Positions 34,242 through 45,896 of a stretch of DNA of 64,000 bases are shown here, piece after piece (the stretch's first letter is position 1; each line of letters begins with the position of its first letter). This stretch comes from Paguma larvata (taxonomy: Eukaryota > Chordata > Mammalia > Carnivora > Viverridae): assembly GCA_030068075.1 (NCBI GenBank), contig CM057824.1:126346414-126410413 (forward strand). Direction: 5' to 3'. The translations under genes and the position numbers were made by a program. The notes below the pieces were generated by a model that saw only the letters and a list, made by a program, of their open reading frames with translations, was not told the DNA's origin and searched no databases.

Positions 34242-35024
34242 AGACTGGGAGTTTAGAAAGCAGTGGCAGTACTACTTCAATTGAAAACATTGAGTCCTCT
34301 ATAGAATTGCTAGAAATACACGCTTTGAGTTACGAATAGAATGTGCTGAGTCTGTAAATTTGGGGAGTCTATTATTTAAAAGATTGGTTTCTATTACTGT
34401 TATTTTACATTTCCTATTAAAAAGTCCATCCTCTTTTCAAGGTAATTTAACATATCACAGTTGAATAAGGGGACTCATTAATGTTTATTGGAACCACTTA
34501 TCTCTCCTATCATTACTAGAGAAATTTTACTTTAATGCCCACATCACTTTATTTCTCTTCACAGTTTCCAAAGTAATTTGCTCAATTTGGTATATTTTCA
34601 GCATATCGAAGAGAACCTGTATTTAAATCTCTCAGGTGTGCACTGGAATTATGAGTGACTAATGAAAGTAATACAAGGAAGTCTTGTTCATGAAACCCAT
34701 CATAGTGATTTTTCTTTCCTCCTTGCAAATCTTCTCAGTAAAACTGTACTGTAAAAGCTATTAAAAGTGTATTTCTTCTGAGTGATATTCCAAAGAACAA
34801 TATAATTTATACAGTATTAATTAAATGAGTATTTCTCCTCTTCTGCTAGCATGTGACCAAGAAATCCATAGACTTTACTTCTCTAGTACCATCCCTTGTT
34901 CTCCTGATGAAACCAGTAATAAATGATGGGACCAAAAATTATTTGGTCCTTTTCATGCTACCTCCTTAAACCTACTTATTGCAAAGAAAAACTTACTTAA
35001 ACACTTATGTTTTGAGATCTATTC

Positions 35025-35221
35025 AATAGTTCATCACTATAAGTATATACATCAGAATTACCTGGGGAATTTTTTGTGAGTATAAACAGCATACTACACC
35101 TAAGTAAGATCACCCACTACTTAACTGGGATCAGAATCTCTGAAGGAATGGTCCAGAAAATGTATTTTTAAAAAGACCTTCAGATAATTGTGAGGCATAC
35201 TCTGGTTAAAAAGTATCGCTC
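35025..35221 (+). mobile_element. MER20-like hAT relic
   Basis: catcagaattacctggggaa near 35051 and ggatcagaatctctgaagga near 35129, with a partly inverted far end, fit a MER20-type non-autonomous DNA transposon. Confidence 0.6.
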
Positions 35222-35305
35222 CAGGCTATATTTATAAAACAGAGAAATTATTTAGAAGGAAAAAAGAGCTTTGCACTTTTACTTGTGTTTCTCTTGTCTT
35301 ATTCA

Positions 35306-35391
35306 AGTACTTACTAAGGTAAGTGCTAACAACTTGTATAGCATACCCAGTACTTACTAAGGTAAGTGCTAACAACTTGTATAGCATACCC
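35306..35391. repeat. Perfect 43-bp tandem duplication
   Basis: Two head-to-tail identical 43-bp units (35306-35348 and 35349-35391) beginning agtacttactaaggtaagtg. Confidence 0.97.
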
Positions 35392-36182
35392 AGGTTTTTC
35401 TTAAAGGTAGAAAAATTAAGGTAAAAATGGTTAATATTGGTATGAATTGCACTCCATAAGATTTCATAAATTTACCTAGAGGTAGCATGCAGAAGTCGCT
35501 CTGGGACTTCTCTACAGATACGGTTTACAGGTTTGAGACAAGCCGATATTCTAGGAAAGTACAGCTGATTCCTGAGAGAAAGACAGGGTGGAATGAATAA
35601 GATCCTCAATATTCTCAAGTTTCCTTAAAGCAAGGACTGAGCGATGTTCTTATTTATATCTCCTGTCCATATATCTCTCTGTCTATATAAATGACATATG
35701 GTAGATGACCCTTGAGTGTTTTCTGAATTGAATTCATTTCCCATGGAGATTCCAATAATGAGTTTTCTAGATGTGATACTCATTGTCTGGAAATACTAAT
35801 ATTTTAAAAATACAGCCCAAAAAATTATACGTTAGAAAAGCAGGCTAGAAATGTTGGTATAGACGTAGCTCTGTCCTGGGTAAATTTTGGGTTTAATTCT
35901 GGTTTCTATGCCTCTACCCCCACATTCCCATGATTCCGCTTGTGGTGGCTCCCAGGAAGTTGAAGTCTTAAAAGTTTGTCTGGTGATTCTATGCAGCCAG
36001 CCTACAGTGGCTCTTTACAGCCTGCTTTGGGGGAATCAGTGATTTTAAATACATTTCTTGAAATGAATGGTCTGCATGTCTTTGAAGTAATTCTCTTTAA
36101 GTATTCTTCTAAATGTGAATGTAATAAATCACTCAGTAAGTCAAGGTATTAAATATTTTTTTTAAAAATATATTAAAAAAAA

Positions 36183-36388
36183 TTTTTTTTAAACATTTAT
36201 TTATTTGAGAGAGACAAAGTGCGAGTGGGGGAAGGGCAGAGAGAGAGAGGGAGACATAGAATCTGAAGCAGGTTTCAGGCTCTGAGCTGTCAGCACAGAG
36301 CCCGATGTGGGGCTCGAACTCATGAACCATGAGATCATGACCTGAGCTGAAGTCGGATGCTCAACTGACTGAACCACCCAGACACCCC
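36183..36388 (-). mobile_element. Felid SINE (SINEC), antisense
   Basis: T-run, GA tract, gagcccgatgtggggctcga, and end gaaccacccagacacccc. A second antisense SINE follows within 10 nt. Confidence 0.93.
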
Positions 36389-36394
36389 TAAATA

Positions 36395-36604
36395 TTTTTT
36401 TAAGTTTATTTATTTTGAGAGAGAGAGCACGTATGTGCACATGAGCAGGGAGGGGCAGAGAGAGAGGGAGAGGGAGAATTCCGAGGAGGCTCCGTGTTGT
36501 CAGTTTAGAGCCCAACATCGTTCAGTCCCACGAACGATGAGATCATGAACTGAGCCGAGATCAAGAGTCCGATGCTTGACCAACAGAGAGCCACCAGGAG
36601 CCCT
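36395..36604 (-). mobile_element. Felid SINE (SINEC), antisense, adjacent copy
   Basis: T-rich start, GA tract, acgatgagatcatgaactga, and a more diverged head (gagccaccaggagccct). It is older than its neighbour by divergence. Confidence 0.9.
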
Positions 36605-37849
36605 CTGATTTAAGAGCAGATCCTTATGCTCTAGCAGAAAGCCAACTGGTTATCAAGTTAACTCTCCTGTTAAAAATTTGAAGAGCATAACCAGGAAATA
36701 CACATAAGTAGAATACTATCAGGCCTTCCCAATCCCTTACTCAATGTGAAGGTGGACCAAAGGAGCAGGCTCAGAGTACTCTAAGAGTGTCGGGCCTTCT
36801 ACAATTCTGAAGGTGAGAGAAGCCCCTACATTTTGAACATAAAACATGAGTGGAAAATCTCTTATGTGGAGAATAACCATTTAAAAATCTCAGTGAAGTA
36901 CCCATAGGACAAATAAATGATTTGAGAGATACTTTAGGTACAGGGTATTATATATACCTCCATAGAGAACTAGTAATCACCAGATGTATTCCAAATTGAA
37001 GCTTGAACAATAATGTTAAACTGAGGGACTGATTACTATATAGTATCAGAACACGGATAAAACAATGTGGTCTCTATTAATTGAGTTTTTACCATTTATA
37101 CAGGCCAGCAGTGATGACGCTTTTGTAGGGTTATAGGAAGAACAAAAAGCAGTGTATGTATTTATATGCACACAAAGCCAAACTCTTCGTTGTGTTGTTT
37201 TTCACAAAGTGGAAATTGCCTACATGTGCAGTGGGTGGAATATGAGTTGTACGAGCCCTCCATACGGTATAACCAGTAAACATTGTATTGACACAAAAAA
37301 ATGTTCGTGATTGAAAGCAGTATATTCAGAATAATTCCTTTTGTTAATAAAATATGGATAGGTAAAGTCCGAAAACATATAAATTATAAAATATTAATAG
37401 TGCTTATCTCTGGGTAGTGAAAGAACTTTTAATTTTCCTCATTTTGGTTATTCTAGTAAACATGTTTTTTATTCTTCTGGTTTGACAAAATGAAGACAGC
37501 ATCTTTCTGTTTTTTCATAATGACCCTGTATCTGACTCCCTTGTAATTCTTCCAAATCTGTTTCCCTGTGAATACTTTGTTTTATATAAACCATATTATT
37601 TCCCATTACTCTTGCTTGAGGGGGACTTTCTTATCATGGCATTTCTTATGAAGTATCCTTCATTTAAAAAATATCCTCTGACCGTTAGTATTCTTGAAAT
37701 TTTGCCTTCCCCGTATCCCAAAGTCTTTATGAATCCCCCTAATGTTACCCCTTTAGCATCTGTTATCTTTATTTTTCTTAATCCCAACTACTCTCACTAC
37801 CACATTTATGGTGTACCTTATTTTGATTTGTTTACCAGTGTAAAGGCTC

Positions 37850-38090
37850 ATTAACAGCAAGGATTTTATTAATCTTTTATCTGTCCATACAGTGGCTTTG
37901 CATATGCTAGTCCTCCGGCCTGGAATCTTTTTCATCTTCCAGGAAAATCACTCTACAAATCCTTCAAGATCCAGCTCATTTGGCCTTTCTTCTAGGAAAT
38001 CTTTCTTAACATGCAGCATCATCCCTAGTGTGTGTATTGGGCCCACAGTGTTTCTGTAGAACATTGTGCATAACTCTGTTGATCAGATAA
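37850..38090 (+). mobile_element. L2 LINE fossil, sense
   Basis: cagtggctttgcatatgctag, cctggaatctttttcatctt, ccttcaagatccagctcatt and ggaaatctttcttaacatgc follow L2 3' order. Confidence 0.65.
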
Positions 38091-38389
38091 AAAAGAAGTA
38101 ACTTTGTTTTTAACAATTTATTTTATGTAGACTGTCCATATTTCAGTGTGTTAGACTAGCGTCAGACCGAGTGGATTTCTAGGTCCTCATTGGATTAAAC
38201 TTATATCTTCCTTTCAGGTAGAAGTGTATCCTAAGATTTTCTTCACCTTATCCATCATACAGAGCACTGAAAGAACATTGCAGTACAAGGTCAGGAAATA
38301 CAGAAATGAGGGCATTTATTTGGCTTCTTTAAACTTGCCTTCTGTCACACACATTGTAAGCATTCCTCCTGTAGTTTTCCTTGTCATAA

Positions 38390-39065
38390 TGTAGTTCACC
38401 TGTATCATCCTAGTTCCTCCTGCCAGGAGCTTAGAGTCATCCTCACATCGGCCTCCAACCTTTATGTCCAAAATACATCTTCGGTCTTATAACCAATTCT
38501 CTCTGCCTCTGTTGTCCAGAAGCACTGTCATCTCTTGCTCTTATTGCTCTGTACCTTCTAGTACTTTCACTGACTTCTAGTTTTACTTTCCTCTCTTATC
38601 CACTCTTCACATTGCAGCCAGAATTATTTTTTTTAAACTTGCTGCATTGCCCTTGTATTTAAAACATTTATCCACTTCCTTTTATCCTCAAAACTTTTAC
38701 GATTTTGCCTCCGTCATCTCTTGCCATAGCTTTCCTATTATACTGTAGTCCAGCCCCAGTGACCTTCTTTCAGATCATCCTTCTGTCAAGGAACCGGATG
38801 ATCAGCCCGTCATCTTTCAGCTAAAAAGTTTATCTCATATCCCATAATCAAAGTTATCCCTCCCCCGTTTTATTCCTAAAATGTATTGTTATATTGTCAC
38901 AATTCATATGTGTGATTCTTTTGATTAATGACTTTCTCCAGAGTTGACTCTAAACTTCACGAGAGGACAGACTGGCTGCTTTGTTCACACTTTGAGTTCC
39001 ACCGTCTAGCCTAGTGCCTGGCAAATAGTTAAATACTTAATTAAAATCTATTAGATGGATGAAGT
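38390..39065 (+). mobile_element. L2 LINE fossil, longer copy, sense
   Basis: Begins with a degenerate pyrimidine-rich part and ends with the L2 tail about ggacagactggctgctttgt, then gcctagtgcctggcaaatag. Confidence 0.6.
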
Positions 39066-39472
39066 ACCATGCATATATGTTGAAATTATAGTATTTCTTT
39101 TTGAATAATATTTCACTTTGGGTTTTTTTTTTTTTAATCAAATATTGGAAAGGATATCAGTAACCCTGTTGTCCCACCAGTTGGTTGAGGAAGGGCTTAC
39201 TTAACCAATCCCAGTAAAATTGTAGAACGTTTTAGTGTACTTTTTTATTCCTTATATCCATTACTTATTAATTCATTTGTTCTATTAAGTTATTGTGTGC
39301 TTTTATATGCTAGGTATTAAAGAAATAGCAGTACAGAAACAAGATAGGGTCCCTTCTCTTGAGATTCCCAGGGTCTAGCAGGGGATATGGGTTTGAAATC
39401 AAAACAATAGTAATTAAGTCATAATTGTGGTAAAGTGCTACTAAAAAGAAAGAATAAAATACTTGAGAGCAA

Positions 39473-39713
39473 TCGTTCTCATTTGAGAGTGATTTTGCCC
39501 CTCAGGGGACATTTGACAAACTGAAGACATTTCTGGTTGTCACACCTGGAAGGACCATGCCACTTGCATCTAGTGCAATGGTGCACACTAGATCTAGATG
39601 CGATGTAGATGCATCTAGATGCCACAGTGCACAGGACAACCCTCGACACCAAAGAATCACAATGAACCACAATGTAATAGGTGCCAAAGCTGAGACACCC
39701 GGCTCTAGAAGTG
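39473..39713 (+). mobile_element. MER5A-type hAT element, sense
   Basis: tgattttgcccctcagggga near 39491, catttctggttgtcacacct, and cacagtgcacaggacaaccc near 39622 match MER5A. The middle contains a locally repeated, partly palindromic catctag motif (39564-39621). An older unnamed repeat flanks it on both sides (39290-39470 and 39720-39950). Confidence 0.75.
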
Positions 39714-40330
39714 GTGTAATAGGAATACTTTAAGTGGTATTTAAACAAAAAGACACATAGAAGTTCTTAGATGGGGGAGTGAGAGTGGGTGAATGTACAG
39801 GCAGAGGGAAGAAAATGTGGAAAGATCTGAAGGTTGAGAAGAAAACCTCTTTGGTGTATTAGAGAAACTGCCCCTTTTTGAGCAGAGAGCAAAGGTCGCA
39901 AAGTTCTGTTGGAGTGAGAGGCAGAGACTCACTTACATGAAGCACTCAGTGGACATTCGGAGTATGTTGTTTGTTGCATTGATGGATCTGTGGAAACCAG
40001 GATGTCACCAGGATGGTTATATAAACTAAATCCACCCCTCACTTTTTTTTTTGGTAGAATGTTACTGATTTTCCAAGATGAGATTTGCTATGAATTTCTA
40101 ACCATAGACTGTGATACAATGAGTTTTTTTCTTTAGTAATCAACACTCTTGAACCTGATTTTGGAGGGGGTTGTAAATTCTGGGCTAAGTGCTATATGTT
40201 TAATGATACATTAAATAAAAGTAAAATTGATTACTGTATAATTTTGAATTAGAAATACGTAACAAATTCATTTTAGTACAGGCTCTCTGTGATTTGTATT
40301 AGATATACAACTGATTCTTTTCTTATGAAG

Positions 40331-40470
40331 TACAAGCAGGAGAAGCAGAATATCTAGAGCAGCCATCAAGAAGTGATTTCTCAAAGCACTTGAAAGAAGA
40401 AACTATTCGAATAATTACCAAGGCATCACATGAGCGCGAAGATAAAAGTCCTGAAACAGTTTTGCAGTCG
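40331..40470 (+). CDS. USP25: USP25 coding exon L (about residues 731-777)
   Basis: 140 nt: 2 nt completing Val, then 46 codons, phase 0 at its end. The acceptor is ttatgaag, with a weak pyrimidine tract, and the donor TCG|gtaaga. It encodes [20 protein letters not shown] followed by [20 protein letters not shown] and ETVLQS. It is a linker between the catalytic and C-terminal domains. Because it ends in phase 0 it can splice to either cassette exon or directly to exon 59055-59233 without loss of frame. The start (VQAGEA) differs from the human residues. Confidence 0.96.
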
Positions 40471-40655
40471 GTAAGAACTTTTCTTTTAGCTCTCTGAACA
40501 TAGCCATCTTCATGACATTTCCTGCAGTATAAAGGAGAGCTTCCTGCATGGGAGTCGGAGAGAAGAGGCCAACGGGAACTCTACCCTTAACGTGATTGGG
40601 GACAGTGGGTGGTACCTAACCTCCTAGGCTATAGTCCTGAGCTGTAATTTTTTTT

Positions 40656-40866
40656 TATTGAAGATGTTTTTAAGCTTATTTATTTATTTTGAGAGAGAAA
40701 GCAGGGGAGGCGCAGAGAGAGAGAGGGAGGAAGAGAGAATCCCAAGCAGGCCCCACACTGTCAGCATGGTGCCTGACGCGGGGCCTAAACTCATGGGAAC
40801 TCTGAGATCATGACCTGAGCTGTACTCAAGAGTCAGACGCTTAACTAACTGAGCCACCCAAGTCCC
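40656..40866 (-). mobile_element. Felid SINE (SINEC), antisense
   Basis: T-rich start, GA tract, tctgagatcatgacctgagc and end ctgagccacccaagtccc. Flanks gagctgtaattt and aagctgtaaattt suggest a decayed target-site duplication. Confidence 0.92.
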
Positions 40867-42429
40867 TGTAAAGCTGTAAATTTCTAAATAGCTTCTTTTT
40901 AAAACTAAATTTCTGTCTTTAGAGAATTATGAAAAATCATAATCATAGACTAAGTCAATCATTTGATTTGGAACTTAAAAAGGGAAGTATAAAATTTGGC
41001 ATTATTTCTTTTTTTCCCTCACCCCTCCCTCCGTCTTTGGTCTTCATACATTGAAATAATTGGAAATAAAAGGTAATAATTTTCATTGTTTCATGGAATA
41101 TGTTTAATAGTAAACTAGATATTCTAGGTTAGACTATTATTAGCAGGATAAATGTGATTTTGCAAAGTGGTTTATGCACATTTCAATAGTGTCCTATACA
41201 AAATTGTCATTATAACCCTCCTGTATTGTAGTTCTCAAATATGTCTTTTTATATCAATAAATTGAGTACACTGGTATTATTTATACTGTGTTTTCGGTAA
41301 AAATGATGTTCTAGAGATGTTATTTCAAGAATTTCTACAAACTACAAACTGAACTATAAAAACGTTCAGTTGCTGTAATTGTTTAGTTTTTTATAAGGAG
41401 TACAAGCAGCTGTAATGTAATGTAATAGTTAATTTTAGCATTTGAAGATTACCCTCCGAGAGAACTAAAGGGAATAGGACATAATTTTCAACACACAGTT
41501 TTGTATTTAGTGGACTTAAATCTCAGCAATAACCTGCTAATTACAGCAAGATCTTTAATAGGATAGTACCTTTATTAACCAAGTGTCCAATTAATAAGGT
41601 ATTCTGTTTTATGAAATAAACAAGTTACTTTTTTATTTCATTCCCTGTTTGAAAATTTTTATTGTACATTATTTTACTATAAAAATGTATTAACATAGAT
41701 TTTTTTTGAATATTATTATTCCAAATTTTGCAAATGCCCTGGAGACTCCAAATGAGCTTGTGATGAACCCCTGTTTAACAGTAAAGCACTCCTGGAAAAT
41801 CCTTCTTGTATTGGATTTGAGATGTCTAACTTCTTGGGGCCTGGCAGAAGAGGGAGGTAGAAAGGGCAGAGAAGTAGATACAAGGGAGAGATATTTTTAC
41901 CTGATATAAAAATGTAATTTGCTTGGCCCTTTGCTAATTAGGAATTTTATTTGTTAAAAAGCCTACATTATAGTTAGTACATATCCTCCTTTTAACTGTA
42001 ATCAAAAAACCAAAAGTATTCTTTATAAGCTTAATATACAAACATGATTTTTTGTTTGTCTAATCATGTGCAACATAAATTTGCAGAAACCAGCACTTAA
42101 ATTTTGAATGCTTAAGTTACTAATATGGATATCATCTTCTCAGCCTACAACCTACTGCATCACATCTACTTGAGAAAGGATAGCACTGAAAGAGTATGAT
42201 AGAGAGCTAGTGTAAATATTTTTCCATTTAGCTTATCTTCTGGAGTAGCACCAACAGTTGGCCCTAGTTTGTATAAATCCTGCAACATGTCTAAGAATGT
42301 GTTAATCATGGCTATCTGAAGGATTTTGTTCTTGGTCTCGTGATTAGTTGCCTAGGATCATAACAACCACTTACCGGTTTTTCTCATTTAAAGGTATACA
42401 TACCTTAGAAACTAAATTGTATAGATGAA

Positions 42430-42640
42430 AAGAGTGTTTAGACTTTGGGAGTAGATAGTCCTGGGTTTTTGAATATTGGTTTTACTTCTCACTAACTTTG
42501 CAAACTTAAATAAGGTGATTAATTTTCCAAAACCTGTTTGCTTTTATGTAAAATGGAGATGATTGTAGGATTAGTTAAGATTATTGTTTTGAGGGTCCTA
42601 GCATGTAGCGTAAGTACTAAGTGGCTGTTAGTTTCTTTTT
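42430..42640 (+). mobile_element. MIR, sense
   Basis: tttgggagtagatagtcctg, gcaaacttaaataaggtgat, tgtaaaatggagatgattgt and gtcctagcatgtagcgtaag follow the MIR order over nearly full length. Confidence 0.65.
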
Positions 42641-42789
42641 GTCACTTAAATACTAACCATTTCATAAATATACAATATATTAAGTTCCAACCTTTGTTTA
42701 AGAATTCCTTGGAAAGCATAGTCCTAGAGACCATAGAGAGAAGCTCTCTAAATGTTTACACAGTTTACTTTTTATACGAATGCCTTTAA

Positions 42790-43260
42790 TTTTAAGTGGA
42801 ATATTTTAGGAAATTTAAAAAATACAGATAAGTATACTTCAAGAAAGAAATCTGTGTAGTCCCACTATTCGAAGCTCTAATCATTGTTAATATGTTGGTA
42901 TGTTCTTTTTCTTTTTTATTTTTATGTACAGGTTTGGGGTTTATTTTTGTTGGCTGAGGTACTACTGATTATAAGATTTTGTATGTATCATCCCTTGTCT
43001 TCTTTTAATCATTTAACATTGTAACATAACCATTTCCCCATGTTAAAAACTTTGTAAAAAACATTTAATGGTTGAGTGTTATTTCGTCAAGTGGTTAAAT
43101 TCCTATTTACACACCCATTCCCCCATTGTATATTTGTTTCTACTTTTGCATTATTATAATAGCCTGTTACAAATGAAACTTCTTCTGTATTTCAGTTTAT
43201 TCCTTTAGAATACATTCCCCATAGTTGAATTACTAGGTTAAAAGACAGGAGCATATTAAG
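42790..43260 (-). mobile_element. Old L1 3' region, antisense
   Basis: taaccatttccccatgttaa, tgagtgttatttcgtcaagt and agttgaattactaggttaaa follow antisense L1M 3' sequence. Confidence 0.5.
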
Positions 43261-44089
43261 GGGATGAAGGAAATTGTAGTTCTATGACTTCCTAATACCC
43301 CTTTCATGAGAAACTACTGTTTAAAAAAATCCACTTAATAGATTTCAGGCAATTAATAAAAATCTTTGTATTTTAGTTATTTTTGGAACTTCTATTAACT
43401 GAAGAACTTATTAACTCCTTTCAAGTTTAGCCTTTGTCAAAGTGTTTATGTGGGGCCTGACAATACTAGAAAAAGATAAATACACATGTACTTTACTTTA
43501 ATGAACCCTCATATTCTTTATATGGAAAAATCTTATGGTCCTTTAGGACACGTAGACTTGATGAATGATACAAAAGAGTTTTTATATTCACCCAGAGTTT
43601 CTTCTGTTTTTCAACTTGTACCCATATAACTTGTCAGTATGATGCTGTTGAAACTCTTATGTGGTAACTGAAAAGGTTTATAAAACATTATTTTTTCCTA
43701 AGTGCAATTTTTTTTTTCAAAGGCAGTATGTTCTTTTACAAGGATCAGTATTCTAAGTAATATGATTCCCAGTTGCTACTTGCCTTACATTTATATTCTT
43801 TCTTCTTAAAATAGTATTGTTTTAGATTGGTTTGATTGTGAGAAATTTTTCACCACAATGTCTACACAGATCTCCTAATTTACCTGCTTAAATTTTACTC
43901 TTATAAATAGAGACCTAGCACAATTATTCTTCTTTCATATGCTAGAAGGATTAAAAGTCCTTAGTTAAATATCATGGGCTAATAAGCATATCTCTCTAGG
44001 TATATATTAATATAGGGTTATTCTATTCAAACATAAGCACTTTAAAGTAAAATAATAGTATTATAATATTGGCAATACTTGTCATTATA

Positions 44090-44190
44090 GAATAACCACT
44101 ATTGTGTATCAGGCATCGTATTAGCTGAATATTATCTCTTGTGATCACAACAACCGTGTAGGTTGTTTCTTCTTGAAAAGTTGAGGACTC
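44090..44190 (-). mobile_element. MIR-like fragment, antisense
   Basis: gtgatcacaacaaccgtgta and the following gttgaggactcaaaataagg resemble antisense MIR. Short and diverged. Confidence 0.45.
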
Positions 44191-44349
44191 AAAATAAGGA
44201 AACCTTTTCTAAATATGTATAAAAATAGCATTTCTTTTAAAAGGAACAATGTTCGTCTTGGTCATTAGTTTTTGTTTTATTGTTTAAACTCTTTTTGCAT
44301 ATGTACTTCTGGAAAGTCAGAAAATGTTCTCATCTCTAAAATTTACTTA

Positions 44350-44565
44350 GGGGTGCCTGGGTGGCTTAGTCGGTTGTCCGACTTCGGCTCAGTTCATTGT
44401 CTCACGGTTTGTGAGTTTGAGCCCCACATCAGGCCCTGTGCTGACAGCTCAGAACCTGGAGCCTGCTTTGGATTCTGTGTCTCATTCTCTCTGCCCCTCC
44501 CCTGCTTGCACTCTGTCTCTCTCTGTCTCTCAAACATAAATAAATGTAAAAAATAAAAGAACATT
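44350..44565 (+). mobile_element. Felid SINE (SINEC), sense
   Basis: Head ggggtgcctgggtggcttag with a small deletion after tcggtt, CT tract, and tail ataaataaatgtaaaaaata. Flanks aaatttactta (44339-44349) and aaatgtactta (44566-44576) are a probable duplication. Confidence 0.93.
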
Positions 44566-44838
44566 AAATGTACTTATATGTCGAGTTGAAATAAAACCCC
44601 TTCAAAAGGAAATACAACCCCTTTAACTGCTTTCATTGAAATTTTCTGTTTATTTTGTCAAAACTCAAGTTTACCTTTGCTTCAGAAAACTAAAGCTACA
44701 AATTGAATTTCTTAAGCAAGCTGCTTTCAAGCACCTTAAGTACTTGTGAAATTTGTTTATATGATAAATAGTGAAAATATGCTAATTACAAATTTATTCA
44801 GTAATAGAAGTTCCTTGTGAAATCTGGGCAGTATTTTG

Positions 44839-45038
44839 GGGTGCTTTTTTTTGGTGCTTTGTTTTGGGGATTTTTGTTTTGTTAGAGAGGCATGAGAGCT
44901 GGAGAGGAAGAGTGGGAGGCAGAGAGAGAATTTTAAGCAGTCTCCACACTTCGCAGGAAGCCTGACCTCCCTCCAAGATCATCACCTGAACTGAAATCAA
45001 GAGGGACGCCTAACCTACTGGGCTACCCAGACGCCCCC
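44839..45038 (-). mobile_element. Felid SINE, antisense, diverged
   Basis: T/G-rich start, GA tract, aagatcatcacctgaactga, and end ctacccagacgccccc. cagtattttg flanks it at 44829-44838 and 45042-45051. Confidence 0.88.
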
Positions 45039-45782
45039 AGACAGTATTTTGAATGAACACATTAGGATCTTTGAGTGGACTTTTCCGTATTTCACTCTGG
45101 CTTCTACTCTATTAGTGTGGATTAGGGAAATTCATACAATTTGTTAACTAAAGAAAACAATAAAAAGAAAAAATTTGATTGAGTTGTTAAAAAGTGATGT
45201 CAGCAGCTTTTTTCCAGCAGCTTTTTCAGGAGCAAGATTCCATAGACATTTCTATATAAATACATCGTACAAGACTCTTATAGGCTGTATGGAGTGAGTT
45301 AAACACAGTAGAGTATGGATATTAATTGGATATACAATTACTTATTAGAAAGGTAGGGCCATAAGAAAGAAAACCTGTAAACTCTCATGAGTTGAGAGGA
45401 GCTCATGTCTTATTTTGATGAAGTTATCAGAAAAGGACTTACGGAATTACTATAATTAAAAAAGATAAAAGCTTCAGCTATATCTTATAGATAGTAGTAG
45501 GAACTACAGCTCCAGTATTTGTTATTTTTAAGGATTTGGTGTCCTTGTGGAAATGCTTTGTGGAAAAAGAAAGAAATTTTAGTGGTTGAGATATAAAAGG
45601 AAAGCTCTAGATCTTGTATTATTACTTGATTAATGCATTCACTTCTAATGTTAGTGTTAGGCGGTCATTTCACACTAAGTAAATGCAGGTGTTTTTAAAT
45701 GACTCATGACTCTCTGCCCTTTACACTTGGTACTTCCATTGTTCTCTTTTCTAATGTTCATACTAATAATTTTTTTCTGCAG

Positions 45783-45896
45783 AAACCTGAAAATACCACA
45801 AGCCAACCACCTTCTAACCAGCAAGTTGTAGAGGTGGCGATTCCTCATGTAGGGAAATTCATGATTGAGTCAAAGGAGGGGGGTTATGATGACGAG
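45783..45896 (+). CDS. USP25: USP25 muscle cassette exon 1 of 2 (exon '19a', 38 codons)
   Basis: 114 nt, 38 codons, phase 0 at both ends, so skipping it keeps frame. The acceptor is aatttttttctgcag and the donor GACGAG|gtacct, a weak donor without G at +5. It encodes KPENTTSQPPSNQQVVEVAI followed by PHVGKFMIESKEGGYDDE. With the next cassette (32 codons) it supplies exactly the 70 residues that distinguish the 1,125-residue muscle isoform USP25m from the 1,055-residue ubiquitous form. The peptide has a Thr/Ser/Pro/Gln-rich start and an acidic end. USP25m has been reported to bind sarcomeric proteins in muscle. It is an intact open exon in this species. Confidence 0.93.

Larger units (their letters stand above)
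31409..40330 (+). other. Long intron between exons K and L
   Basis: 8.9 kb. It contains five antisense SINEs (31909, 32342, 34018, 36183, 36395), a MER20-type relic (35025), a perfect 43-bp tandem duplication (35306), L2 fossils (37850, 38390) and a MER5A (39473) set inside an old unnamed repeat. I recognise nothing in 32560-33960, 34250-35010, 35400-36170 and 36610-37840. The part 32840-33240 is unusually mixed in composition and could be conserved non-coding sequence. Confidence 0.75.
40471..45782 (+). other. Intron between exon L and the first muscle cassette exon
   Basis: 5.3 kb. It holds SINEs at 40656 (antisense), 44350 (sense) and 44839 (antisense), a MIR (42430), an old antisense L1 piece (42790-43260) and a MIR fragment (44090). 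TGCATG occurs at 40545-40550, 75 nt into the intron. Nothing is recognised in 40870-42420 or 43265-44085. The 3' end has a pyrimidine tract and a good branch-point candidate, tactaat, near 45761. Confidence 0.75.
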
